23,987 nt of DNA from JBOHCT01 sp050699055 (GTDB lineage: Bacteria; Actinomycetota; Actinomycetes; Streptosporangiales; JBOHCT01), in assembly GCA_050699055.1 (NCBI GenBank), contig JBOHCT010000039.1:1-23987 (forward strand). The letters are read 5' to 3'. Positions 14,361 through 20,658 of the stretch are shown piece after piece. Both the position numbers and the translations under genes were made by a program. The notes under the pieces were generated by a model that searched no databases, was not told where the DNA came from, and saw only the letters and a list, made by a program, of their open reading frames with translations. Positions within the stretch are counted from its first letter, which is position 1, and every line of letters starts with the position of its first letter.

Positions 14361-14376
14361 CCGAACATCAGTTCGG
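14361..14376 (-). promoter_or_regulatory. LexA (SOS) box upstream of ruvC
   Basis: CCGAAC-ATCA-GTTCGG is a perfect 6+6 palindrome with a 4-base spacer. It matches the Gram-positive/actinobacterial LexA operator core CGAAC-N4-GTTCG. It sits between a possible −10 box and the ruvC ribosome site, so bound LexA would block transcription initiation. ruvC is a known SOS-regulated gene in mycobacteria. Confidence 0.88.
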
Positions 14377-14381
14377 ACGAG

Positions 14382-14387
14382 AGGCTA
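14382..14387 (-). promoter_or_regulatory. candidate −10 box of ruvC promoter
   Basis: The minus strand reads TAGCCT here, similar to the TANNNT −10 consensus, and would start transcription near 14375, inside the LexA box. The region 17–18 bases further upstream has no clear TTGACA-like −35. The call rests mostly on its placement relative to the SOS box. Confidence 0.35.
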
Positions 14388-14428
14388 CAGGGACACCCGC
14401 GTCCGACGCAGTCCGCCACGCCGCAAAG

Positions 14429-14514
14429 CTTGCTCCCGAGACTCCGCAGTCTTCCGCCCCCATGGCTGCGCCCGCCACCCCCGATGGCCCCTCGGACACT
14501 CCGCTCGGGGAGCC
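14429..14514 (-). repeat. intergenic repeat element, copy B
   Basis: Read on the minus strand this is the second copy of the element at 5450–5528. It shares GCGCAGCCATGGGGGCG (14455–14471 as its complement), CGGGGGTGGCGG (14472–14483) and CTCGGGAGCA (14431–14440), in the same order and at nearly the same spacing. The first stem is kept with a wobble (GCTCC/GGAGT); the second is kept as 5 pairs with a slightly larger loop. It lies 87 bases after the yebC stop on the same strand, and about 85 bases before ruvC. Confidence 0.7.
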
Positions 14515-14601
14515 AGCAACTTACCCGACGCGACTCCCAAACGCTCTCTCAATAGCAGACGGCGCATGTCAGAGCGACCACAGGCGAGAGAAGCCGTGCG
14601 C

Positions 14602-15351
14602 TCAGCCGACCTTCTCCATGATGTCGTCGGAGACGTCGTAGTTGGCGTAGACATTCTGGACGTCGTCGCAGTCCTCCAAGGCGTCGAGCAAGCGGAAGGT
14701 CTGCCTGGCGCCGCTCTCGTCGAGCTGGACGCTCATCGTCGGAAGGTAGCTGAGCTCGGCGGAGTCGTAGCCGATACCGGCGTCGCGCAGGGCGGTGCGG
14801 ACAGGCATCAGCTCGTCGGCGGCGCTCACGACCTCGAACTCCTCGCCGATGTCCGCCATCTCGTCGGCACCCGCGTCGAGGACGGCCGCCAGCACGTCAT
14901 CCTCGGCCAGGTCGTTCTTGGGGACGACCACGACACCCCTGCGGTTGAACAGGTACGAGACCGAGCCGGGGTCGGCCATCGAGCCGCCGTGCCGGGTCAG
15001 CGTCGTACGAACGTCCATGGCGGCGCGGTTGCGGTTGTCGGTCAGGCACTCGATCAGAAACGCCACGCCGCCAGGACCGTAGCCCTCGTACATAATCGAC
15101 TCGTACGACGCGCCGCCGGCCTCCTCGCCTGAGCCGCGCTTGACCGCCCGGTCGATGTTGTCGTTCGGGACGGAACTCTTCTTCGCCTTCTGGATAGCGT
15201 CGTAGAGCGTTGGGTTGGCCGCTGGGTCGCCGCCGCCGGTCCGCGCCGCGACCTCGACGTTCTTGGTGAGTTTGGCGAAGAGCTTGCCCCGCTTGGCGTC
15301 GACGGCGGCCTTCTTGTGCTTGGTGGTGGCCCACTTCGAGTGGCCGCTCAT
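14602..15351 (-). CDS. YebC/PmpR-type transcriptional/translational regulator
   Basis: Conserved cytoplasmic YebC-family protein of 249 residues, full length. It begins MSGHSKWATTKHKKAAVDAK and contains NPTLYDAIQKAKKSSVPNDN and IMYEGYGPGGVAFLIE, all strongly family-typical. YebC proteins have been described as DNA-binding regulators and, in other work, as factors helping ribosomes through difficult sequences such as proline runs; which applies here is unknown. ATG 15351 overlaps the pdxT stop as ATGA and has AAGGAGG just upstream inside pdxT, so it is probably translated from the pdxST transcript. Confidence 0.95.
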   Translation of the reverse strand: MSGHSKWATTKHKKAAVDAKRGKLFAKLTKNVEVAARTGGGDPAANPTLYDAIQKAKKSSVPNDNIDRAVKRGSGEEAGGASYESIMYEGYGPGGVAFLIECLTDNRNRAAMDVRTTLTRHGGSMADPGSVSYLFNRRGVVVVPKNDLAEDDVLAAVLDAGADEMADIGEEFEVVSAADELMPVRTALRDAGIGYDSAELSYLPTMSVQLDESGARQTFRLLDALEDCDDVQNVYANYDVSDDIMEKVG

Positions 15352-16019
15352 CGAACCTCCTTGTCGACTTGGGCTGCCCGCTCGCGCACGAGATCAAGGA
15401 ACAGGCGATGGATGCGGTCGTCACCGGTCAGCTCGGGATGGAACGACGTGGCCAGCAGCCGACCTTGGCGCACCGCGACGATTCTACCGGCGGCGGGCCC
15501 CGAGGCGGGACTTCTCGAGCCTCCCTCGCTCGCCACTCTTCCCAACACCTCGACGTCGCCGCCGACCGACTCCACCCACGGCGCGCGGATGAACACCGCG
15601 TGGAATGCCGGTCCGTCCACGCCTTCCACGTCGAGCCCGGTCTCGAAAGACTCGATCTGGCGGCCGAAGGCGTTGCGTCGTACGACCACGTCGATACCGC
15701 CGAGGGTCTGCTGGTCGGGGACGCCGTCGACGAGCTTGTCCGCCAGCATGATCATGCCCGCACAGGATCCGTACGCGGCCATGCCGTCGCGGATCGCGTC
15801 GCGGAGCGGCTCGAGGAGACCGAAGGACAGCATGAGCCGGCTCATGGTCGTGGACTCGCCGCCGGGAATCACGATGCCGTCGAGGTCCACCAGCTCCCCG
15901 GGGCGCCGCACCGGCCGCGCGACCGCTCCGCAGCGCTCCAGCATGCGGCGATGCTCACGCACGTCACCCTGCAGCGCGAGCACGCCGACCACGGGTCCGG
16001 ACGGGGTCACCGTCACCAC
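15348..16019 (-). CDS. pdxT: pyridoxal 5'-phosphate synthase glutaminase subunit PdxT
   Basis: Glutaminase that hydrolyses glutamine and channels ammonia to PdxS for vitamin B6 (PLP) synthesis. About 223 residues, class I amidotransferase-like, with VVGVLALQGDVREHRRML at the start, GGESTT at 53–58, nucleophile C86 in AAYGSCAGMIML, and catalytic H194 and E196 in SFHPEL. Tandem GTG codons at 16019 and 16016 could each start it; the latter overlaps the pdxS stop as GTGA. The C-terminus overlaps yebC by ATGA. PdxT normally forms a 12+12 complex with PdxS. Confidence 0.96.
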   Translation of the reverse strand: MVTVTPSGPVVGVLALQGDVREHRRMLERCGAVARPVRRPGELVDLDGIVIPGGESTTMSRLMLSFGLLEPLRDAIRDGMAAYGSCAGMIMLADKLVDGVPDQQTLGGIDVVVRRNAFGRQIESFETGLDVEGVDGPAFHAVFIRAPWVESVGGDVEVLGRVASEGGSRSPASGPAAGRIVAVRQGRLLATSFHPELTGDDRIHRLFLDLVRERAAQVDKEVR

Positions 16020-16948
16020 CCGCGGTCCGCGTACCGCTCCTCCGGCGACAGGTCAGCGACATTCCGCCCGACCATGGCGTCACCGAGGCCTCGCGACACC
16101 TTGGCGATGACGTCGGGGTCGTCGTAGAACGTCGTGGCCTTGACGATGGAGGCGGCACGCTTGGCGGGGTCACCGGACTTGAAGATGCCGGAACCGACGA
16201 ACACCCCGTCGGCGCCGAGCTGCATCATCATCGCGGCGTCCGCGGGCGTCGCGAGCCCCCCGGCGGTGAACAGCACGACCGGCAGCCGCCCCGTCTGGGC
16301 GATCTCCTTAACCAGCGCGTACGGCGCCTGGAGCTCCTTGGCCGCGGTGTACAGCTCGTCCTCGGACAGGCCGGCCAGCCGGCGAGTCTCGGCACGGATC
16401 GCACGCATGTGGCGAGTCGCCTCGACGACGTTGCCCGTACCGGCCTCCCCCTTGGAGCGGATCATGGCCGCACCCTCACCGATGCGCCGCAGCGCCTCGC
16501 CGAGATTCGTGGCTCCACAGACGAACGGCACCGTGAACCCCCACTTGTCGATGTGGTGGGTCTCGTCGGCGGGGGTGAGGACCTCGGACTCGTCGACGTA
16601 GTCGACGCCGAGGGCCTGCAGCACCTGAGCCTCGACGAAGTGGCCGATGCGAGCCTTGGCCATGACGGGGACCGAGACGGCGTCCATGATCTGCTGGACC
16701 ATCTCGGGGTCGCTCATGCGGGCGACCCCGCCGTGGGCTCGAATGTCGGCGGGCACCCGCTCCAGTGCCATCACGGCGACCGCACCGGAGTCCTCGGCGA
16801 TCTTCGCCTGGTCGGCCGTGACGACGTCCATGATCACGCCGCCCTTGAGCATCTCGGCCATACCGCGCTTGACGCGCGCGGTACCGATGACGCCGGACGC
16901 GGGCCCAGAAGCGGATCCAGAAAAGGACATTTCGGCTTGGTTGGACAC
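16013..16948 (-). CDS. pdxS: pyridoxal 5'-phosphate synthase lyase subunit PdxS
   Basis: Synthase subunit that makes PLP from ribose 5-phosphate, glyceraldehyde 3-phosphate and ammonia. The 311-residue TIM-barrel protein shows D41 in GVIMDVVTADQAKIAEDSG, Schiff-base lysine K98 in PVMAKARIGHFVEAQ, and the second lysine K166 in IRSKGEAGTGN. GTG 16948 gives MSNQAEMSF and has a GAGG ribosome site; the frame is open further left to 17026 without family similarity. It is followed directly by overlapping pdxT. A −10-like TAGCAT (16990–16995 as atgcta) lies upstream on the minus strand, without a clear −35. Confidence 0.97.
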   Translation of the reverse strand: MSNQAEMSFSGSASGPASGVIGTARVKRGMAEMLKGGVIMDVVTADQAKIAEDSGAVAVMALERVPADIRAHGGVARMSDPEMVQQIMDAVSVPVMAKARIGHFVEAQVLQALGVDYVDESEVLTPADETHHIDKWGFTVPFVCGATNLGEALRRIGEGAAMIRSKGEAGTGNVVEATRHMRAIRAETRRLAGLSEDELYTAAKELQAPYALVKEIAQTGRLPVVLFTAGGLATPADAAMMMQLGADGVFVGSGIFKSGDPAKRAASIVKATTFYDDPDVIAKVSRGLGDAMVGRNVADLSPEERYADRGW

Positions 16949-17054
16949 GGGCGAAACCTCACACGGTGGGCAAAGGGATCGTTTCCTCCATGCTAGTCGG
17001 GTCGGCGACGGGACCGCTTCGATCACTTGACATAACCGTCGATCTCAGGCTGTC

Positions 17055-17079
17055 GGGGGGCCGCGGGTAGGCTCCCCCC
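17055..17079 (-). terminator. candidate hairpin terminator after the PIM operon
   Basis: GGGGGGCC (17055–17062) can pair with GGCTCCCCCC (17070–17079) with a 2-base bulge and a 7-base loop. It lies 30 bases after the stop of the LemA-like gene and before pdxS on the same strand, a sensible place to end the pgsA–pimA operon. No T-run follows, so it is only a GC hairpin. Confidence 0.35.
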
Positions 17080-17109
17080 ATGGTCAAGATCGACGAGGGT
17101 GGGTGGGCC

Positions 17110-17712
17110 TCAGGCCGCGTCCACCGGGTCGGCCGTCGCCGGCGGGCTGTCGTCGATCTCGAAGAACGGCGGTACAGGCGCGCGGCCGGCGAGACGCAAC
17201 AAGCGCGCCATCCGCCTTCCGCGCAGCGCCCGCGCGTCGCGCACGGCGTCGTTGTAGAAACGGCGGGCGATGACGGTCTTGCGCGCCGCGGCGTCGAACT
17301 CGCGGAGCAGCTCAGCTCCCCCCTGCCGCGTGGTCAGCGCCGTCCTGGTCTCCGGCTGGTCGAAGGCCGCGCGCAGCGCCCGGGAGAGGTCGCTCTCGGC
17401 GAGCTCACGGGGCTCGGGGGCCGCGGCCCTCGCGTCGTGCGCCGCCCCCGCGAGTAGCAGGCTCGTGGCGGGATCGAGCAGCCGGGACGCCGCCAGCTCC
17501 AAGGCGACCGCCGAACGCCTGACGAGGGCCGCGTCGAGCGCGGCCCTTGCCGCCTCGACCCGCTGGTGCAGCCTGTCCAGCCGCGTCGCCCGCCAGGACA
17601 CGTAGAAGCCGAGCAGCACCAGGACGGCGAAGCTCGCCGCGACATAGGCCACCACACCAGCCGCCAGCCCAGCTACCGGCCCGGCCGTCAGCTCGACAGC
17701 AAGCGCGTGCAT
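17110..17712 (-). CDS. LemA-like single-span membrane protein
   Basis: A 200-residue protein with an N-terminal membrane segment at about 18–40 (AGVVAYVAASFAVLVLLGFY). A helical, charged region follows (RATRLDRLHQRVEAARAALD, residues about 41–60), with an end resembling LemA proteins (ARRFYNDAVRDARAL, then PPFFEIDD). It corresponds by position to the conserved membrane protein found after pimA in mycobacteria, where it is fused to a NUDIX domain; no NUDIX box is present here. It starts 6 bases after the pimA stop with GTGAGG upstream, so it is the last gene of the lipid operon. Function unknown; a role in envelope biology is only inferred from context. Confidence 0.75.
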   Translation of the reverse strand: MHALAVELTAGPVAGLAAGVVAYVAASFAVLVLLGFYVSWRATRLDRLHQRVEAARAALDAALVRRSAVALELAASRLLDPATSLLLAGAAHDARAAAPEPRELAESDLSRALRAAFDQPETRTALTTRQGGAELLREFDAAARKTVIARRFYNDAVRDARALRGRRMARLLRLAGRAPVPPFFEIDDSPPATADPVDAA

Positions 17713-17718
17713 CGCGGT

Positions 17719-18873
17719 CTACCTCACCCGGCTGCGGAGGTCCTCACGGACCCCGCCCGTATCCACGGTCACGGCCTCGTAGACGCGAACGACATCGCGA
17801 GCCACGTCGGCCCAGTCATAGGCGCGTACGGCGACACGGGCCGCCGCCGCGAGCCGCCGGCGACACACCGGATCGTCGAGCAGCTGGGCCGCGACCTTCG
17901 CGAGCCCACCCGGGTCCCCCACAGGGAACAGGGCGCCCGCTCGACCATCGCGAAGAACCCGGCGAAAGGGCTGGATGTCACTCGCCGCGACCGCCGCGCC
18001 GGCGGCCATGGCCTCGGCGAGGACGATGCCAAAGCTCTCGCTTCCGAGGTTGGGCGCGCAGAACACATCCACGGAGTGATAGGCACGGATCTTGTCTTCC
18101 TCGCTCACCCGACCGAGCGCGGTCACTCGGCCGCGGAGATCGAGGGGCAGCCGAGCGGAGACTCCCTCGGGCCCGCCGCCTGGGCCCGCGAGCAACAGGC
18201 GAAGCGCCGGACGCTCGACCCCGAGCTGGCCGAAGGCATCGACGAGCACCCCGAGTCCCTTGCGGGGTTCGTCCATGCGACCGATGAAACCGAGCGTCCC
18301 GCCCTCGCCGGGCCAGCCGGGCAAGGGATCGGCCGTCAGGTAGCGCCGTACGGCGACTCCATTCGGGATGAGGACGGCGTCGCCGCCGAGGTGCTCGACC
18401 AAGGTACGGCGGGCCGCCTCGGACACCGCGATGCGGCCACTGATCTTCTCCAGCACCGGCCGCAGGATCGGCTGCGCCGCCGCCATCGCCCGCGAGCGGG
18501 TGATCGAGGTGTGGAAGGTCGCGACGATGGGGCCGTCGGCGACCCAGCAGGCGAGGAGCGACAGGCTGGGCGCGGTGGGCTCGTGGACGTGCAAGACGTC
18601 GAAGCGTCCCTCGCGCAGCCACCTCCGTACGCGCGCGGCCGACAGGAAACCGAAGGCGAGGCGGGCCACCGATCCGTTGTACGGCACGGGTACGGCGTGC
18701 CCCGCCGGCACCACGTATGACGGGAGCGGGGCCCGCTCATACGAGTCGTCGACAGGGGCGATCACGGACACCTGGTGACCGAACCCCAGCAGCGCCTCGG
18801 CGAGGTCGCGGACGTGCTGCTGTACCCCGCCGGGAACGTGCCAGGTATAGGGGCAGACCAGACCCACCCTCAT
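17719..18873 (-). CDS. pimA: phosphatidyl-myo-inositol mannosyltransferase PimA
   Basis: GT4-family, GT-B fold glycosyltransferase that transfers mannose from GDP-mannose to phosphatidylinositol on the cytoplasmic membrane face, the first step of PIM synthesis. The 384 residues include the N-terminal VCPYTWHVPGGVQQHV, HVHEPTAPSLSLL, H121 in ATFHTSITRSR, GRMDEPRKGL near 198–207, and the EX7E-type motif E279–E287 in GSESFGIVLAEAMAAG. The ATG at 18873 is used (MRVGLVCPYT); an upstream extension overlaps the acyltransferase and is not conserved. It starts 7 bases after the acyltransferase stop. Neighbours pgsA and the acyltransferase support the PIM assignment over another GT4 function. Confidence 0.92.
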   Translation of the reverse strand: MRVGLVCPYTWHVPGGVQQHVRDLAEALLGFGHQVSVIAPVDDSYERAPLPSYVVPAGHAVPVPYNGSVARLAFGFLSAARVRRWLREGRFDVLHVHEPTAPSLSLLACWVADGPIVATFHTSITRSRAMAAAQPILRPVLEKISGRIAVSEAARRTLVEHLGGDAVLIPNGVAVRRYLTADPLPGWPGEGGTLGFIGRMDEPRKGLGVLVDAFGQLGVERPALRLLLAGPGGGPEGVSARLPLDLRGRVTALGRVSEEDKIRAYHSVDVFCAPNLGSESFGIVLAEAMAAGAAVAASDIQPFRRVLRDGRAGALFPVGDPGGLAKVAAQLLDDPVCRRRLAAAARVAVRAYDWADVARDVVRVYEAVTVDTGGVREDLRSRVR

Positions 18874-18880
18874 CGGTGTC

Positions 18881-19849
18881 TCACCCTCGTACGCTTCGCG
18901 ACCGGGCCTCGGGTTCCGGCAGCCGGGCACTGTCGACGTCGGCGACCCAGAGCCTCTGGAGCATGTGCCAGTCGCAAGGATGGGCCGCGATGCCCTCCTC
19001 GAACGCCAGGGCCAGCGTCTGCGTCATCGCGGCGACCTTCTCCTCCCGCGACCCCTCGCGGGGGGCCTCGACCTCCTCGTGGATACGGGCGGCCCAGTGC
19101 TCGCCCTCGTACCACAGCGTGACGGGCAGCAGCGCGGCGCCGGTCTCAAGGGCGAGTGCGGCCGGTCCCGCCGGCATCCGGGCCGCCTCGGAGAAGAACT
19201 TGACCTCGACCCCTGTGGACGTGAGATCACGGTCGGACAGTAGACAAACCAGCCGGCCCGAGCGCAGCCGCCTGGCAAGCGTCTCGAACACGTGGCCGTT
19301 GCCCCCCGTCAGCGGGAGCACCTCCATCCCCAGGCTCTCGCGAAACGCAACGAAGCGGTCGAAGAGAGATTCCGGCCGCAGCCGCTCGGCCACGGTCGTG
19401 AAGGGGTACCCGGACGCCGCGACCCAGGCCCCGGCGTGCTCCCAGTTCCCCATATGGGGCAGGGCGAGGATGACGCCGCCGCCGAGGCGAAGGGTGGACC
19501 ACAGCCGCTCCACATCCCGAACGTGGAACTCGGACAGGAGGCGGTCGTGATCCATCACCGACAGTCGGAACACCTCCATCCAGTAGCGGAGGTACGAGCG
19601 CACGGCCGCCCGGGTGAGGCGCGGCAGCTCGCTCTCGGGGGAAGCGACGACCCGGCGGAGGTTCGCCTCGAGCTGTCTGACCCCTCTACCCTGCCGTCGC
19701 CAGATAGCAGCCGCGATCAGCCGGAACCCCCCGCGTGCCACCGGCTCGGGGACCCATCGCACGACGGCCCATCCGAGCGTGAGAGCGGTCGCGAGGAGCC
19801 AGACCTTCGCGCGCCCCCGCCGGTCGCGCCCCTCTTCTCGCTCCCTCAT
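18881..19849 (-). CDS. phosphatidylinositol mannoside acyltransferase
   Basis: LpxL/HtrB-like lysophospholipid acyltransferase family; in mycobacteria the gene at this position (PatA) acylates the mannose of PIMs using acyl-CoA. The 322 residues have a basic N-terminus, a hydrophobic membrane-associated segment near 16–32, and the acyltransferase HX4E motif PHMGNWEHAG with H132 and E137. SDRDLTSTGVEVKFF follows near 205–219. ATG 19849 is 7 bases after pgsA's stop but has no clear ribosome site; a GTG near residue 16 is an alternative. Functional assignment rests on family motifs plus location between pgsA and pimA. Confidence 0.9.
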   Translation of the reverse strand: MREREEGRDRRGRAKVWLLATALTLGWAVVRWVPEPVARGGFRLIAAAIWRRQGRGVRQLEANLRRVVASPESELPRLTRAAVRSYLRYWMEVFRLSVMDHDRLLSEFHVRDVERLWSTLRLGGGVILALPHMGNWEHAGAWVAASGYPFTTVAERLRPESLFDRFVAFRESLGMEVLPLTGGNGHVFETLARRLRSGRLVCLLSDRDLTSTGVEVKFFSEAARMPAGPAALALETGAALLPVTLWYEGEHWAARIHEEVEAPREGSREEKVAAMTQTLALAFEEGIAAHPCDWHMLQRLWVADVDSARLPEPEARSRSVRG

Positions 19850-19856
19850 GGGTTAC

Positions 19857-20507
19857 TCATGGGCGATGCCCGGCCTTGGGACGCGGCTCCTCGGCACTGC
19901 CGTCCGGCTCCCTGGTCTGGCGACGCACCTCGAGCACCCGCTGCGCGAGGGTCACGGCGCTGGCGACAGCGAGGACCCACAGCCCGACTGTGAGGGCGTA
20001 CGGGACACCCAGCCCGCCCAGCCCGGTGGAGGCGAGGACGACGATGAGCCGCTCGGGACGCTCGGCGATCCCGACGTCACAGCTGAGGCCCACTCCCTCG
20101 GCCCTGGCCTTGGCGTACGAGACGACCACGCCCGCGATCAGACAGAACAGCGCGAGTGCCGCGAGCATCGGCGCGTCGCCGCCGTCGGCGAACCACAGGA
20201 CGAGCGCGCCGAAGATGGACGCGTCTGCGATGCGATCGAGTGTCGAGTCGAGGAAGGCGCCCCACTGGGAGCTCCTCCCCCGCGCCCGGGCGAGGGCGCC
20301 GTCCAGCATGTCGGAGAAGACGAACGCGGTGATGACCAACGTGCCGACGAACAGCTGGCCGCGGGGGTAGAAGATGAACGCGCCGACGACGACGCCCAGC
20401 GTGCCGACGAGCGTGATCGCGTCGGGGCTGATCCCGGTGCGCGCGAGCCCCCTGCCGATCGGTGTCAGTACCCGAGCAAGCGCCGGACGTACGTGCAGGT
20501 TGAGCAT
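19857..20507 (-). CDS. pgsA: phosphatidylinositol (phosphate) synthase PgsA
   Basis: CDP-alcohol phosphatidyltransferase, an integral membrane enzyme joining CDP-diacylglycerol to inositol (phosphate) to supply the PI anchor used by PimA. In the 216-residue protein the family signature D-x2-D-G-x2-A-R-x8-G-x3-D-x3-D is complete, with D66, D69, G70, A73, R74, G83, D87 and D91. Several hydrophobic helices surround it. The start at ATG 20507 (MLNLHVRPALARVLTPIG) matches the usual N-terminus although the ribosome site is weak; the frame is open to 20945 but overlaps the divergent EF-G2 gene. First gene of the pgsA–acyltransferase–pimA–LemA-like operon. PI rather than PG synthesis is inferred from context. 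Confidence 0.93.
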   Translation of the reverse strand: MLNLHVRPALARVLTPIGRGLARTGISPDAITLVGTLGVVVGAFIFYPRGQLFVGTLVITAFVFSDMLDGALARARGRSSQWGAFLDSTLDRIADASIFGALVLWFADGGDAPMLAALALFCLIAGVVVSYAKARAEGVGLSCDVGIAERPERLIVVLASTGLGGLGVPYALTVGLWVLAVASAVTLAQRVLEVRRQTREPDGSAEEPRPKAGHRP

Positions 20508-20658
20508 GGGTATTCCGATTCGTTTGGGCCCGCGCTGCCGGACGCTGGCACCCTCTCGAGGGCAGCGTGCGTACCTCTTGTCCTGGACGCCCAAAGGGTA
20601 AAGGGTGGAGGCCAATCGGGCGTACTCGCGCCCCCGGAGTCCGAGGAGGCCATGAGCC
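20508..20658. promoter_or_regulatory. divergent promoter region, pgsA versus EF-G2
   Basis: This 151-base gap lies between divergent genes and should contain both promoters. It includes the hairpin/palindrome described separately. A ribosome site GAGGAGG just before 20652 serves the GTG at 20659. A TTGTCC (20578–20583) and TAAAGG (20599–20604) on the plus strand are 15 bases apart, too close for a standard promoter. No clear minus-strand promoter was found. Confidence 0.35.
20542..20568. promoter_or_regulatory. imperfect palindrome, possible operator or leader hairpin
   Basis: ACGCTG (20542–20547) pairs with CAGCGT (20563–20568), and inside it CCCTC (20551–20555) pairs with GAGGG (20558–20562), leaving a 3-base bulge (GCA). 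The structure is too well placed to be a terminator since both neighbours point away from it. It may be an operator or a leader hairpin for either operon. Confidence 0.4.

Noticed and set aside
17027..17032. TTGACA on the plus strand as a −35 box
   Set aside because: No −10 lies at 16–18 bases, and no plus-strand gene follows; the nearest TAGGCT is 35 bases away.
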